64,000 nt of DNA from Gordonia namibiensis NBRC 108229 (GTDB lineage Bacteria; Actinomycetota; Actinomycetes; Mycobacteriales; Mycobacteriaceae), in assembly GCF_000298235.1 (NCBI RefSeq), contig NZ_BAHE01000024.1, positions 31,362-95,361 of the forward strand, in the 5' to 3' direction. The position numbers were made by a program, and so were the translations under genes. Below the pieces are notes generated by a model. The model was not told where the DNA came from and made no database searches. It saw nothing but the letters and a program-made list of their open reading frames with translations. Shown piece by piece: positions 1 to 10,466 of this stretch. How positions within the stretch are numbered: the first letter of the stretch is position 1; each line of letters starts with the position of its first letter.

Positions 1-784
1 CGGCGATCTCGGCGATGGCCTGCGGATTGTCGGTCTCCTTGGCGTTCGCGGCATCCGACGGCGTGATCTGGCCCGGTGCGTCGCCGATTTCGTCGGCCTG
101 CGGCGGCCACAGGAACCGCTCGATGCGGTGGAATCCGGTGAACGGCTGGGTGCCGTCCTCGGTGTCGTCCCACCGCATGTCGATGGCGGGGTCGAGATCG
201 GGGAAGGACTCGGCGACCGGTTCGATCCGTTCGTAAGGGGTACGCGCGAGACCGAATTGCGCACGCGCCGCGTCGAGATCGCCCTTCTTGACGCTGTCGA
301 CGAACGATGTCGTTTGGGCGTGCAGGGTGTTCAGCTGGTTGCGGACGTACTCGAGGTATTGCGCCTTGGCGGCCGTCACGTCGGCGGGGACGTCGGCCTT
401 CTCCTTGCGCTCGCCGCCGACGTTGAGCTCGGTCCGGATGCCGGTGCCGACCATGCCGGGTTTGCAGGCCACCGTGTAGGTGCCGGGTTCGACGATCTCG
501 ACGGTCAGATTGCCGGAGAGTCCGGGCCCGATGTTCTCGACCTCGCCGAGGACGCGGTTGTTGTTCCCGTAGACGTAGAACTCGGTGACCTTGTCGCCGG
601 AGTTGGTGACCGTGAAGTCCACGTTGCCGGTCGTCGCGTCGGTGGTCGCGAGATCACAGGCGTCGGCGGTCGAGGTCACGGCGATCGCGCCCTCGGAGTT
701 GCTCTTCTCGGTACAGCCGGCGAGGAGCACGGGGGCGATCACCACCGCGGCCGCAGCTGCGGCCACCACGGGTCTACGAGTCAC
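1..784 (-). CDS. efeO: Iron uptake lipoprotein EfeO (partial, 3' end off window)
   Basis: Periplasmic component of the EfeUOB ferrous/ferric iron importer, thought to collect iron and hand it to the EfeU permease. The visible 261 codons begin at a GTG that overlaps the efeU stop (GTGA). Residues 1-24 are a lipoprotein signal ending in the lipobox LAGC (Cys24). About residues 30-125 read as the EfeO cupredoxin-like domain, and the M75 (imelysin) domain follows with the HxxE-type motif FHRIERF near residue 222. The C-terminus and any efeB lie beyond base 1. No cleaner start exists upstream, because the ATG a few bases earlier is out of frame and runs into a stop. Confidence 0.93.
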   Translation of the reverse strand, partial: MTRRPVVAAAAAAVVIAPVLLAGCTEKSNSEGAIAVTSTADACDLATTDATTGNVDFTVTNSGDKVTEFYVYGNNNRVLGEVENIGPGLSGNLTVEIVEPGTYTVACKPGMVGTGIRTELNVGGERKEKADVPADVTAAKAQYLEYVRNQLNTLHAQTTSFVDSVKKGDLDAARAQFGLARTPYERIEPVAESFPDLDPAIDMRWDDTEDGTQPFTGFHRIERFLWPPQADEIGDAPGQITPSDAANAKETDNPQAIAEIA

Positions 785-1743
785 TGAGCATTCCTTTCGG
801 GGGTGGGCTCCGCGGGTGCGGTGCTCTCGTCGGGGGTTGTGGTCTTCTGCGCGACGGCCCGATGGCTCGCGCGTTGGCGTCGGAAGAAGATCGTGGTCAC
901 GACGACGACGTAGACGATCCAGGCGATCACCTGAAGGACAGTCGGATCGGGTCGCACGTTGAAGATGCCGCCGAGGACGGTTCCGTACCAGGACGAGGCG
1001 TCGTAGGATCCGGAGACGTCGAAGGCGATGTTGTCGTGGCCGGGCAGCCAGCCCACCGTCTGCAGCGCGCGGACGCCGTAGGTGAGGATTCCGGCGGCGA
1101 CGATGATCAGGAACAGGCCTGTGTAAGTGAAGAACACCGAGAGGTTCAGGCGGATGGCGCCGCGGTAGATCAGCACGGTCAACACGATCGCGGCAACGAT
1201 TCCGACGACGAGGCCGAGCAGCGGCCACAATCCACCGGAGACGCTCTCGGCATACCCGACCATCAGCAGGGCGGTCTCGAAACCCTCACGGCCGACGGCC
1301 AGGAACGACAGACCCAGCACCGACGCACCACCGGCGAGGAGCGCCTTCGACATCCCGCTCTTGAGGTCTGCGGAGATGTGGGAGGAGGCCTCGCTCATCC
1401 ACAGCACCATGAACGTCACGATCGCGACGGCCACCAGCGACGCGACGCCGGCGATCGTCTCGGCCGCGAGCGGCGTCATCGTCGAGGTGCCGAAGTGGAT
1501 CACGAGGAACACCACGAGCGTCATCGCCACTGCCGCGGCCACGCCCGCCCAGATCCACTTCAGGGCGTCCCGGCGGTCGGTCTTGACGACGAAGGCGACG
1601 AGGACCATGACGACGATCCCGGTTTCGAGTCCTTCGCGGAGTCCGATGAGCGCGCTACCGAACATCTGCGTCCAGACCGACGGTCCGTCGGCGGCGGCCA
1701 GCACGTGTACGCCACTCGAGGCGAGTGCCGTGAGGTGATCCAT
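781..1743 (-). CDS. efeU: Iron permease EfeU (FTR1 family)
   Basis: Membrane iron permease of 320 residues, first gene of the efeUO(B) operon. Two REGxE motifs typical of the FTR1/EfeU family are present, REGLE near residue 37 and REGFE near residue 152; these carry iron through the membrane. About seven hydrophobic segments are visible, followed by a basic, Pro/Thr-rich cytoplasmic tail. The listed ATG places about 30 residues before the first REGLE helix; an internal ATG (MFGSAL) closer to the family norm is possible. An IdeR/DtxR-like palindrome lies about 40 bp upstream, which suggests iron repression. Confidence 0.93.
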   Translation of the reverse strand: MDHLTALASSGVHVLAAADGPSVWTQMFGSALIGLREGLETGIVVMVLVAFVVKTDRRDALKWIWAGVAAAVAMTLVVFLVIHFGTSTMTPLAAETIAGVASLVAVAIVTFMVLWMSEASSHISADLKSGMSKALLAGGASVLGLSFLAVGREGFETALLMVGYAESVSGGLWPLLGLVVGIVAAIVLTVLIYRGAIRLNLSVFFTYTGLFLIIVAAGILTYGVRALQTVGWLPGHDNIAFDVSGSYDASSWYGTVLGGIFNVRPDPTVLQVIAWIVYVVVVTTIFFRRQRASHRAVAQKTTTPDESTAPAEPTPERNAQ

Positions 1744-1782
1744 TCAGTTCGTCCGTCTCTCGGCGCGGCCGGCGCCGATGGT

Positions 1783-1804
1783 TCTGTAAGGCTAGCCATA
1801 CAGA
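1783..1804. promoter_or_regulatory. Candidate IdeR/DtxR iron box upstream of efeU
   Basis: A 22-bp near-perfect palindrome, centred on AAGGCTAGCC with outer arms TCTGTA/TACAGA and one mismatched pair. The core matches 9 of 11 bases of the DtxR/IdeR core TTAGGCTAACC. It sits 40-61 bp upstream of the efeU start, where a repressor could block transcription. Function is inferred from position and similarity. Confidence 0.55.
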
Positions 1805-1985
1805 GACTAGACCTCGGGCGGGAGGCTGCGTAGGGCACATCGCCCTAGCGGGGGCCTGCGCCGAACCCGACCCCGGATTCGGCGCACGGTGATTTCAACT
1901 CCTAGGTCACTGCCGTGCGCGGTATGTCGGGATCGCGGGCAGTTGTGACGACGGCGCGGGCGGCGACCTGCGTCATCATGGGGGC

Positions 1986-3374
1986 ATGCCACGCGAGAAC
2001 GTCATCCTGATCCACTGGCACGACCTGGGACGTCACCTGACGTGTTACGGCGCCGACGGTGTCGAGTCGCCGACCCTCGATCAGCTCGCCGCGGACGGCA
2101 TCCGCTTCGACGACGCCCATGCCACCGCGCCGCTGTGCTCGCCGGCCCGCGGTTCGTTGTTCACCGGGCGCTACCCCCATTCCAACGGGCTCGTCGGTCT
2201 CGCGCACCACGGCTTCGAGTACCACGCCGACGTGCGGACGCTGCCGTCGCTGCTGGCCGACGCCGGGTACCGGTCGGCGCTGTTCGGGATGCAACACGAG
2301 AGCGCGGACCCGCAACGCCTCGGCTTCGACTCGGTCGACGTCTCCGACTCGCGATGCGACTACGTCGTCGAGCAGTCCCAGGACTGGCTCCGGCGCCACG
2401 CCGACGAGGATCGGCCCTTCTTCCTGACCGCGGGCTTCTTCGAGACCCATCGGCCGTATCCGGCCGACGAGTACAAGCCGTCCGACACCACCGGCATCGC
2501 CGTCCCGGGGTTCCTGCCCGACACCGACGACGTCCGCGACGACCTCGCGGGTCTGCACGGTTCGATCACCAAGGCCGACGCCGCGGTCGGTCGTCTGCTC
2601 GACACCGTCGCCGAACTGGGACTGGACTCCTCGACGTGGATCGTGTTCATCACCGACCACGGGCTGGCGTTCCCGCGGGCGAAGTCGACCCTGTACGCGG
2701 AGGGCACCGGCGTCGCGCTCATCATGCGACCGCCGACGCAGCGGCACATCGAGTCGCAGGTCTACGACGATCTGTTCTCCGGGGTCGACCTGACCCCGAC
2801 GCTGCTGGACCTGCTGGGCGTCGACATCCCCGACGACGTGGACGGCGACTCCCACGCGTCGGCGCTCGTCGAATCGCTCGGCGAGCCGGCGGTACGCACC
2901 GAGGTCTTCACCGAGAAGACCTACCACGACGCCTTCGATCCGATCCGTGCCGTGCGCACCAAGGAGTACAGCTACATCGAGAACTTCGCGGCCCGGCCGG
3001 CGCTCCTGCTGCCACTCGACATAGCCGACAGCCTGTCCGCGCGATCGCTGGATTCCGAAGCGATCCAACAGGACCGGCCGCGGATCGAGCTCTACGACCT
3101 GAGTTCCGATCCGTATGAGCGCAACAATGTCGCCGACGACCCGTCGTATGCAGAGGTCCGCGCGACGCTCGCCGCGACGCTGTCTGCATGGCGCAGCGAG
3201 ACCGGTGACGAGCTACCCGACGAGGCCACCGGCACGGCCATCGCGGAACGCTTCATGGAGGCCTTCCACGCCAAGGCGGCGCAGGTCGAACCCCAGGAGG
3301 AGGCGCTGCCGTCCCGTCGTCCGCAGGGGTCCAAACGCGAGTTGGCCGGGGAGATCACCTCCGGGGGCCGCTGA
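1986..3374 (+). CDS. Type I (formylglycine) sulfatase
   Basis: Arylsulfatase-family hydrolase of 462 residues that should release sulfate from a sulfate ester. The signature CSPAR (Cys51 to Arg55) matches CxPxR, in which Cys is oxidised to formylglycine by FGE; an FGE gene lies 3.9 kb downstream. A metal-site motif ITDHG near residue 222 is also present. No signal peptide is seen at the N-terminus ([10 protein letters not shown]), so it is probably cytoplasmic. The C-terminal region has the usual sulfatase phrase [11 protein letters not shown]. It is separated by 118 bp from the overlapping stf0-cysD-cysNC-FGE genes, and the substrate may be whatever Stf0 makes (inference). Confidence 0.9.
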   Translation: MPRENVILIHWHDLGRHLTCYGADGVESPTLDQLAADGIRFDDAHATAPLCSPARGSLFTGRYPHSNGLVGLAHHGFEYHADVRTLPSLLADAGYRSALFGMQHESADPQRLGFDSVDVSDSRCDYVVEQSQDWLRRHADEDRPFFLTAGFFETHRPYPADEYKPSDTTGIAVPGFLPDTDDVRDDLAGLHGSITKADAAVGRLLDTVAELGLDSSTWIVFITDHGLAFPRAKSTLYAEGTGVALIMRPPTQRHIESQVYDDLFSGVDLTPTLLDLLGVDIPDDVDGDSHASALVESLGEPAVRTEVFTEKTYHDAFDPIRAVRTKEYSYIENFAARPALLLPLDIADSLSARSLDSEAIQQDRPRIELYDLSSDPYERNNVADDPSYAEVRATLAATLSAWRSETGDELPDEATGTAIAERFMEAFHAKAAQVEPQEEALPSRRPQGSKRELAGEITSGGR

Positions 3375-3477
3375 ACCGAAACCGGCGCCGGCCGGGGACA
3401 CTCACGACCGGTGTCCGGTGTCAAGAGTTTTCGCCTCGCTGCGCCTAAAAACCCAGGTTGCGAGGGGTTTTCGGATC

Positions 3478-3483
3478 TATAGA
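3478..3483 (+). promoter_or_regulatory. -10 element for a near-leaderless stf0 operon transcript
   Basis: TATAGA ends 9 bp before the stf0 ATG at 3493, so the transcript would begin about 0-3 nt before the start codon. There is no Shine-Dalgarno sequence ahead of that ATG, which fits leaderless translation, common in this order. Upstream, AAAACCC (about 3447-3454) and GGGGTTTT (about 3464-3471) could form a hairpin ending the sulfatase transcript. No convincing -35 was found. Confidence 0.45.
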
Positions 3484-3492
3484 CTCTGCTGC

Positions 3493-4302
3493 ATGTCAGC
3501 AACGCCCGCTGCGGGGCCGTCGAACTACCTCGTCTGCGCGAGCCAGCGCAGCGGCAGCACACTGCTCGTCGAGTCCCTGTCGGCGACCGGCGTCGCAGGC
3601 ACGCCGGAGGAGTTCTTCCAGTACTTCGCCTCCTCGTCGCAATCGCCTCAGCCGCGTGAGTGGTTCGCCGGCGTCACCGACCCGACGATCCTGGAACTCC
3701 TGGATCCGATCGATCCCGGCACCGTCGACACCCGCGACGCCGAGACCTGGCGTGCCGACATCTTGGCGGCCGGTCGCAGCGCCAACGGGGTGTGGGGCGG
3801 CAAGCTCATGTGGAATCAGACACCGCTGCTCATCGCCCGCGGTCGTGTGGGTTCGGGATCGTTGCGGACCGCGATCCGGTGGATCTTCGACGGCGCCGAC
3901 CCGGTATACGTGCACGTGTATCGCGATGACGTGGTGCCGCAGGCGGTTTCGATGTGGCGCGCGGTGCAGACCCGGGTGTGGCGCAACGACGGTTCCGACG
4001 GCGAGGACGAGGACGCGGCGGTGTATCACGCCGAGGGCATCGCGCATCTCGCCGGCATCCTGATCGAACAGGAACGGCAGTGGCGCAACTGGTTCGCCGC
4101 CGAGGGGATCGAGCCGCTCGACATCGAGTTCCGCGATCTGGTGAACGATCCCACCAAGGCGGCTGCGCGGGTGCTCGAGAAGATCGGCCAGGATCCGGCG
4201 CTGGCGCCGCCGCCACCGCTCAAACCACAGTCGAACTCGCGGTCCAAGGAATGGGCTCAGCGTTACCGAGAAGACGCCGAACGGAACGGATACCCGCTGT
4301 GA
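3493..4302 (+). CDS. stf0: Trehalose 2-sulfotransferase Stf0-like
   Basis: PAPS-dependent sulfotransferase of 269 residues, closely resembling mycobacterial Stf0, which makes trehalose-2-sulfate. The 5'-phosphosulfate loop SQRSGSTLL is at residues 17-25, and PEEFFQ at 38-43 carries the acidic residue that corresponds to the Stf0 catalytic Glu. [10 protein letters not shown] and FWRAVQT-type (here MWRAVQT) segments are also Stf0-like. The start was chosen at the ATG just before the conserved N-terminus; a longer reading into the intergenic region has no homology. Its stop overlaps the cysD start, so it is translationally coupled to the enzymes that make its donor PAPS. Confidence 0.88.
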   Translation: MSATPAAGPSNYLVCASQRSGSTLLVESLSATGVAGTPEEFFQYFASSSQSPQPREWFAGVTDPTILELLDPIDPGTVDTRDAETWRADILAAGRSANGVWGGKLMWNQTPLLIARGRVGSGSLRTAIRWIFDGADPVYVHVYRDDVVPQAVSMWRAVQTRVWRNDGSDGEDEDAAVYHAEGIAHLAGILIEQERQWRNWFAAEGIEPLDIEFRDLVNDPTKAAARVLEKIGQDPALAPPPPLKPQSNSRSKEWAQRYREDAERNGYPL

Positions 4303-5276
4303 CCACAGCTCCACAGACCGCAGCCCCGCAGGCTGCAGCCCCCCAGACGACCGACGACATCGATCACGTCACCGCGATCAGGGTCCTGGAGGCTGAATCG
4401 GTGCACATCATCCGCGAGGTGGTGGCCGAACTCGAACGCCCGGTGCTCCTGTTCTCCGGCGGCAAGGACTCGATCGTGCTGCTCCGCCTGGCGGAGAAGG
4501 CTTTCCGTCCGGCACCCTTGCCCTTCCCAATCATGCACGTCGACACCGGGCACAATTTCGGCGAGGTCATCGAGTTCCGTGATCGACGCGTCGCGCCCAC
4601 CGCCGACAACCCCGACGGCATCGAACTGATCGTCGCCTCGGTCCAGGAGTCCATCGACTCCGGGCGCGTCGCGGAGTCCACCGATCCCTCGGGGTCGCGC
4701 AACCGGCTGCAGACCCGCACGCTGCTCGACGCACTCGAAAAGGGTGGTTTCGACGCGGCTTTCGGCGGTGCCCGCCGCGACGAGGAACGCGCCCGGGCCA
4801 AAGAACGGATCTTCAGCTTCCGTGACGAGTTCGGGCAGTGGGACCCGCGTGCGCAGCGTCCCGAACCGTGGTCGCTGTACAACGGGCGCATCCGCCGCGG
4901 AGAGTCCGTCCGCGTGTTCCCGTTGTCGAACTGGACCGAGACCGACATCTGGCGCTACATCGAACTCGAGAACCTCGAACTGCCGTCGATCTACTTCGCC
5001 GGCGAGCGTGAGGTCTTCGAACGGGACGGCATCCTGTTGTCGGTCTCGGAGTTCTCGCAGCCCCGGGACGGGGAAGAGGTGACCACCGAGTGGGTGCGCT
5101 ATCGCACGGTCGGGGACCTGACGATCACCGGTGCGGTCCGCTCGAGGGCAACCACGATCCCCGAGATCATCGCCGAGATCAGCGAGGCGACGGTCTCCGA
5201 GCGCGGTGAGACCCGCGCCGACGACCGCACGTCGAGCGCTGCCATGGAAGACCGCAAGCGCGAAGGGTATTTCTGA
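4299..5276 (+). CDS. cysD: Sulfate adenylyltransferase small subunit CysD
   Basis: Catalytic subunit of ATP sulfurylase, making adenosine 5'-phosphosulfate from ATP and sulfate, with CysN supplying GTP hydrolysis. 325 residues from a GTG that overlaps the stf0 stop (GTGA). The PP-loop motif SGGKDS is at residues 53-58; GGARRDEE and the C-terminal RKREGYF are typical of CysD. The first 20 residues are a low-complexity Ala/Pro/Gln tail without counterpart in most CysD proteins. The stop overlaps the cysNC ATG (TGATG), so the operon reads stf0-cysD-cysNC. Confidence 0.95.
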   Translation: MTTAPQTAAPQAAAPQTTDDIDHVTAIRVLEAESVHIIREVVAELERPVLLFSGGKDSIVLLRLAEKAFRPAPLPFPIMHVDTGHNFGEVIEFRDRRVAPTADNPDGIELIVASVQESIDSGRVAESTDPSGSRNRLQTRTLLDALEKGGFDAAFGGARRDEERARAKERIFSFRDEFGQWDPRAQRPEPWSLYNGRIRRGESVRVFPLSNWTETDIWRYIELENLELPSIYFAGEREVFERDGILLSVSEFSQPRDGEEVTTEWVRYRTVGDLTITGAVRSRATTIPEIIAEISEATVSERGETRADDRTSSAAMEDRKREGYF

Positions 5277-7195
5277 TGACCACCACCTCTCCGCAGACGG
5301 TCGACCCCAGCGATCCGACCGTCGGCGCGACAAGGCAATTCCTCCGCATCGCGACCGCGGGCAGCGTCGACGACGGCAAGTCCACGCTGATCGGTCGCAT
5401 CCTGCACGACACCGGCAGCCTGCCCACCGACCACCTCGAAGCGGTCACCGACGGGGACGGCGACGTCGACCTCGCGGCGCTCTCCGACGGCCTGCGCGCC
5501 GAGCGTGAACAGGGCATCACCATCGACGTCGCGTACCGCTTCTTCTCCACGCCCACACGCAGTTACGTCCTGGCCGACACCCCCGGACACGAGCGCTACA
5601 CCCGCAACATGTTCACCGGGGCCTCGAACGCCCACGTGGCGGTGCTGCTGGTCGACGCCCGCCACGGCTTGCTCCGGCAGACCCGACGCCATGCGCGCAT
5701 CGCGACCCTCGTCGGTGTTCCCCACGTGGTCGCGGCGATCAACAAGATCGACCTCGTCGACTTCTCGCAGCACCGGTTCGACGAGATCCGCGCCGACCTC
5801 GCCGAACTCGCGGTGCAACTCGGCATCGACGAGATCGTCGCCGTGCCGGTGGCCGCCAAGCACGGCGACAACGTGGTGCACCGCTCGACGAACACCCCGT
5901 GGTACGACGGCCCGACGCTCCTCGACTACCTCGAGACCGTCGAACTGCATGCGCCCGCACCGGTTACCGAGGAATTACGCCTGCCGATCCAGTGGGTGTC
6001 GCGGCCGAGTGAATCCCACCGGCGTACCTACACCGGACGACTCGCGTCGGGCACCCTGCAGGTGGGTGACGAGATCGTGGTGCTGCCGTCGGGCAGCAGG
6101 TCCTCGGTCACCGCCCTCGACACCCTCGACGAGACGAGAAAGGTTGCAGTAGCGCCACTCTCGGTCGCCATCCAGATCGCCGACGACATCGACATCGGTC
6201 GCGGAGACATCGTCGTCAGCGGAGCCGAGGGCGCGCACGTTCCGGTACTCGCCCGTGAGATCGACGCCCACGTGTGCTGGCTGTCGACGTCGCCGTTGCG
6301 CGCCGGCGATCGCGTCGCGCTCAAACACGGGCCCTCGACGGTGCGTGCCACCGTCCAGTCGCTCGAACGTCGCCTCGACCCCGACACCCTGATCGAACAC
6401 GTGGGCCCGAGTGAGTTGGTGCTCAACGACATCGGGACGATCACGCTGCGGACGTCGTCGGTGGTGCCGGCCGATCCATACGACCAGAACCGCGACACCG
6501 GCGCCTTCATCCTCATCGACGAGGCGTCCAACGACACCGTCGGCGCGGGCACGATCCTGGAGCCGCGAGAGGTCGTGCCCGGCAAGGCGACCCGCAACGA
6601 CATCAAGTGGCATCCGAGTTCGCTCGCGCGCGCCGAACGCTGGGCGCACACCGGTCAGCGCGGGGCGACGGTGTGGCTCACCGGCTTACCGGCATCGGGC
6701 AAGTCGACCGTCGCGGTGGCACTCGAACGCGCCATCGTCAGCCGCGGCCGTGTGGCCTACCTCCTCGACGGCGACAACATCCGGCACGGCATCTCCGACG
6801 ACCTCGGGTTCTCGGCCGGCGACCGCGCGGAGAACATCCGCCGTGTCGGCCATGTCGCGCGACTCTTCGCCGATGCCGGGGTCATCTCGATCGCGTCGAT
6901 GGTGTCGCCGCTGCGGTCGGATCGGGAGATCGCACGGGAACTCCACCGCGCGGCGGACCTGGAGTTCATCGAGGTGCACATCTCGACCCCGGTCAGCGAA
7001 TGCGAACGCCGCGACCCCAAGGGGTTGTACGAACGGGCGCGTCGCGGCGAACTGCGCGGCCTGACCGGCATCGACGCTCCCTACGAGAGCCCGGAGCAGC
7101 CGGATCTGCGGTTCGACACCACCGGTGCCGACATCGACCGGCTCGCCTCGCTGATCCTCGGTGCCCTGATGGATCGCGGCATCATGGACGGGTGA
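5276..7195 (+). CDS. cysNC: Bifunctional sulfate adenylyltransferase GTPase / APS kinase CysNC
   Basis: 639-residue fusion that completes sulfate activation. Residues about 20-440 are the CysN GTPase: P-loop GSVDDGKST (29-37), DTPGHE and NKID motifs, then EF-Tu-like beta barrels. Residues about 445-639 are the CysC APS kinase: P-loop GLPASGKST (470-478) and the LDGDNIRHG motif, making PAPS from APS. The fusion is usual in mycobacteria. Two TTA leucine codons (codons 234 and 471) stand out in a genome where TTA is rare; the second is one codon into the APS-kinase P-loop. Downstream, the FGE gene starts near the stop codon. Confidence 0.95.
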   Translation: MTTTSPQTVDPSDPTVGATRQFLRIATAGSVDDGKSTLIGRILHDTGSLPTDHLEAVTDGDGDVDLAALSDGLRAEREQGITIDVAYRFFSTPTRSYVLADTPGHERYTRNMFTGASNAHVAVLLVDARHGLLRQTRRHARIATLVGVPHVVAAINKIDLVDFSQHRFDEIRADLAELAVQLGIDEIVAVPVAAKHGDNVVHRSTNTPWYDGPTLLDYLETVELHAPAPVTEELRLPIQWVSRPSESHRRTYTGRLASGTLQVGDEIVVLPSGSRSSVTALDTLDETRKVAVAPLSVAIQIADDIDIGRGDIVVSGAEGAHVPVLAREIDAHVCWLSTSPLRAGDRVALKHGPSTVRATVQSLERRLDPDTLIEHVGPSELVLNDIGTITLRTSSVVPADPYDQNRDTGAFILIDEASNDTVGAGTILEPREVVPGKATRNDIKWHPSSLARAERWAHTGQRGATVWLTGLPASGKSTVAVALERAIVSRGRVAYLLDGDNIRHGISDDLGFSAGDRAENIRRVGHVARLFADAGVISIASMVSPLRSDREIARELHRAADLEFIEVHISTPVSECERRDPKGLYERARRGELRGLTGIDAPYESPEQPDLRFDTTGADIDRLASLILGALMDRGIMDG

Positions 7196-7254
7196 GTTGC
7201 TGTCACCCGCCCGGACACGCGGGATCCCACGCTGACGGGGGGAGCCGGCCGTCG

Positions 7255-8118
7255 GTGGGGGAGCGCGGACAGCACCGTGTGGCGACAGTCGACGTGCCCG
7301 CAGGGCGTTTCCGGATGGGCGATGCGCACGACGAGGGCTATCGCACCGACGGGGAGGTCCCGGTGCACGGCGTCGAACTCAGGGCGTTTTCGGTGGACGT
7401 CACGTCGGTGACGAATGCCGCCTTCACCGCCTTCGTCGAGGCGACCGGGTACGTCACCGACGCCGAACGGGCCGGTATTTCGGCGGTCTTCCACAGCTAT
7501 GCCACCGCGCCCGGCGAGCCCGTTCCCGAGACCCCGTGGTGGCTCGCGACACCCGGTGCATCGTGGCGGCATCCCGGGGGACCGGGCAGCGACCTGACCG
7601 GCAAGGACACTCATCCCGTTGTGCATGTCAGCCACGACGACGCGCTCGCGTACTGCTCCTGGGCCGGCCGGCGGCTGCCCACCGAGGCGCAGTGGGAGTA
7701 CGCCGCACGCGGTGGCCGCGACGGTGCGCGGTATCCCTGGGGCGACACGCGCCCGAGTCCGGAGGATCCGCGCTGCAACATCTTTCGCGGCGAGTTCCCC
7801 GACCGTCCGACCGGACACGTCGGCACCGTCGACGTGCGCACCTTCGAACCCAACGGATACGGCCTCTACCAGTGCGTGGGCAACGTGTGGGAGTGGTGCG
7901 CCGACCGGTTCAGCGCGCGGTACTACCGGACCTCCGCCACCGTCGACCCCACCGGACCGACCCGGGGCACCCTGCGCGTCCTCCGCGGTGGCAGCCATCT
8001 CTGTCACGACTCGTACTGCAACCGCTACCGCGTCGCGGCGAGATCGTCGAACACCCCGAACTCGACGACGAGCAATATCGGATTCCGCACGGTGGGCGAC
8101 GCCGCGTCGGAGGGCTGA
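7255..8118 (+). CDS. Formylglycine-generating enzyme (sulfatase activator)
   Basis: Copper-dependent oxidase that converts the Cys of CxPxR sulfatases to formylglycine. From the chosen GTG the protein has 287 residues. The two active-site cysteines are in CHDSYC (Cys250 and Cys255), inside the fully conserved context SHLCHDSYCNRYRVAARS. The FGE core begins at VPAGRFRMG and includes RLPTEAQWEYAARGG and GNVWEW. Start is uncertain: GTG 7255 has a GGGGGGAG ribosome site 10 bp away; GTG 7279 fits homologue lengths best; GTG 7192 would overlap the cysNC stop as GTGA, like its neighbours. It most likely activates the sulfatase at 1986. Confidence 0.92.
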   Translation: MGERGQHRVATVDVPAGRFRMGDAHDEGYRTDGEVPVHGVELRAFSVDVTSVTNAAFTAFVEATGYVTDAERAGISAVFHSYATAPGEPVPETPWWLATPGASWRHPGGPGSDLTGKDTHPVVHVSHDDALAYCSWAGRRLPTEAQWEYAARGGRDGARYPWGDTRPSPEDPRCNIFRGEFPDRPTGHVGTVDVRTFEPNGYGLYQCVGNVWEWCADRFSARYYRTSATVDPTGPTRGTLRVLRGGSHLCHDSYCNRYRVAARSSNTPNSTTSNIGFRTVGDAASEG

Positions 8119-8273
8119 CGGGGCGTCGGGAACCGAAGCCGGCCGCCGACAGTTGTCCCCTGTGACCGGGTCGCTGTGTGTTGCGGAGGAGAGCATGCGG
8201 CGACATGTGCGATCGTGGTCGCTCGGACGGGCGTCGGCTCGCCGGGAGATCCGAGACAGGAGTGGAACGGGGA

Positions 8274-9044
8274 ATGCGTGTGTTGGGCCGGGGGCGGAAC
8301 CGTCGCTCGTGGAGGAACGGGCTGGTCGCGGGCGGGGTGGCGATCGCCTCATCGGTGTTGCTCTCCGCGTGCATCGATCTCCCGTCGCTGAACAGGCCCG
8401 ACATCCCCGAGGGCATCCCGCCCGGCGCGGGTGTGCCGCAGCCCTACATCGACATCAACGCGCCCGGCCGCACCGCCGACAAGATGCACGCGTGGGCCGA
8501 ACCCATCTCGGAGTCGACCGGCATCCCCATCGTGTCCCTGCAGGCCTACGGCAACGCCGCGGAGATCCAGCGGCAGCAGCACCCCGAATGCGGCATCGCG
8601 TGGACGACACTGGCCGGCATCGCGGGCGTCGAGAGCAAGCACGGGCGCTACCGGGGCTCGAGCGTGGCCGAGAACGGCGACGTGAGCCCGCCGATCCGCG
8701 GCGCGCAGCTCGACGGCACCAAGGGCAACATGGAGATCCGCGACACCGACGGGGGCAGCCTCGACGGTGACCCCACCCACGATCGCGCGATGGGCCCCTT
8801 CCAGTTCATCCCGGAGACGTGGAAGCGCTACGGCGTGGACGCCAACGGCGACGGCGTCCCCGACCCGGACAACATCGACGACGCGGCGCTGTCCGCCGCC
8901 CGCTACCTGTGCGTCTCGTCGGGCAACGACATGACCGTCGCCGAGGGCTGGGAGAAGGCGGTCCGCACGTACAACAACTCGATGGCCTATGTCCTCGACG
9001 TGCGCGATCACGCCAACGCCTACTCGATCAACGTCCGTTTCTGA
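8274..9044 (+). CDS. lpqU: LpqU-like lytic transglycosylase lipoprotein
   Basis: Surface lipoprotein of 256 residues with a lytic-transglycosylase (SLT) domain that would cleave peptidoglycan glycan strands. After a basic N-terminus, the hydrophobic signal ends in the lipobox LSAC. GVESKHG in the middle carries the likely catalytic Glu, and AMGPFQFIPETW matches the transglycosylase fold; a DANGDGVPDP segment resembles a calcium-binding loop. Position just before eno matches lpqU (Rv1022) of M. tuberculosis. Start chosen at the ATG before the basic signal; a GTG 12 bp earlier with an AGGA site is an alternative. Confidence 0.85.
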   Translation: MRVLGRGRNRRSWRNGLVAGGVAIASSVLLSACIDLPSLNRPDIPEGIPPGAGVPQPYIDINAPGRTADKMHAWAEPISESTGIPIVSLQAYGNAAEIQRQQHPECGIAWTTLAGIAGVESKHGRYRGSSVAENGDVSPPIRGAQLDGTKGNMEIRDTDGGSLDGDPTHDRAMGPFQFIPETWKRYGVDANGDGVPDPDNIDDAALSAARYLCVSSGNDMTVAEGWEKAVRTYNNSMAYVLDVRDHANAYSINVRF

Positions 9045-9071
9045 GCCCGGGGCCGGGCGGCTGCAGCCGTA

Positions 9072-9092
9072 CCACGAGACCTTGTCTCGTGG
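9072..9092. terminator. Hairpin between lpqU and eno
   Basis: Perfect 8-bp stem CCACGAGA / TCTCGTGG with a 5-nt loop, 28 bp after the lpqU stop and 79 bp before the eno start. No T-run follows. It may end the lpqU transcript or form part of the eno leader. Confidence 0.45.
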
Positions 9093-9119
9093 ACCGTGGA
9101 TGCAGCCACTACTCTTTGA

Positions 9120-10454
<1,335 letters not shown>

Positions 10455-10466
10455 TTAGCTGTCTTC

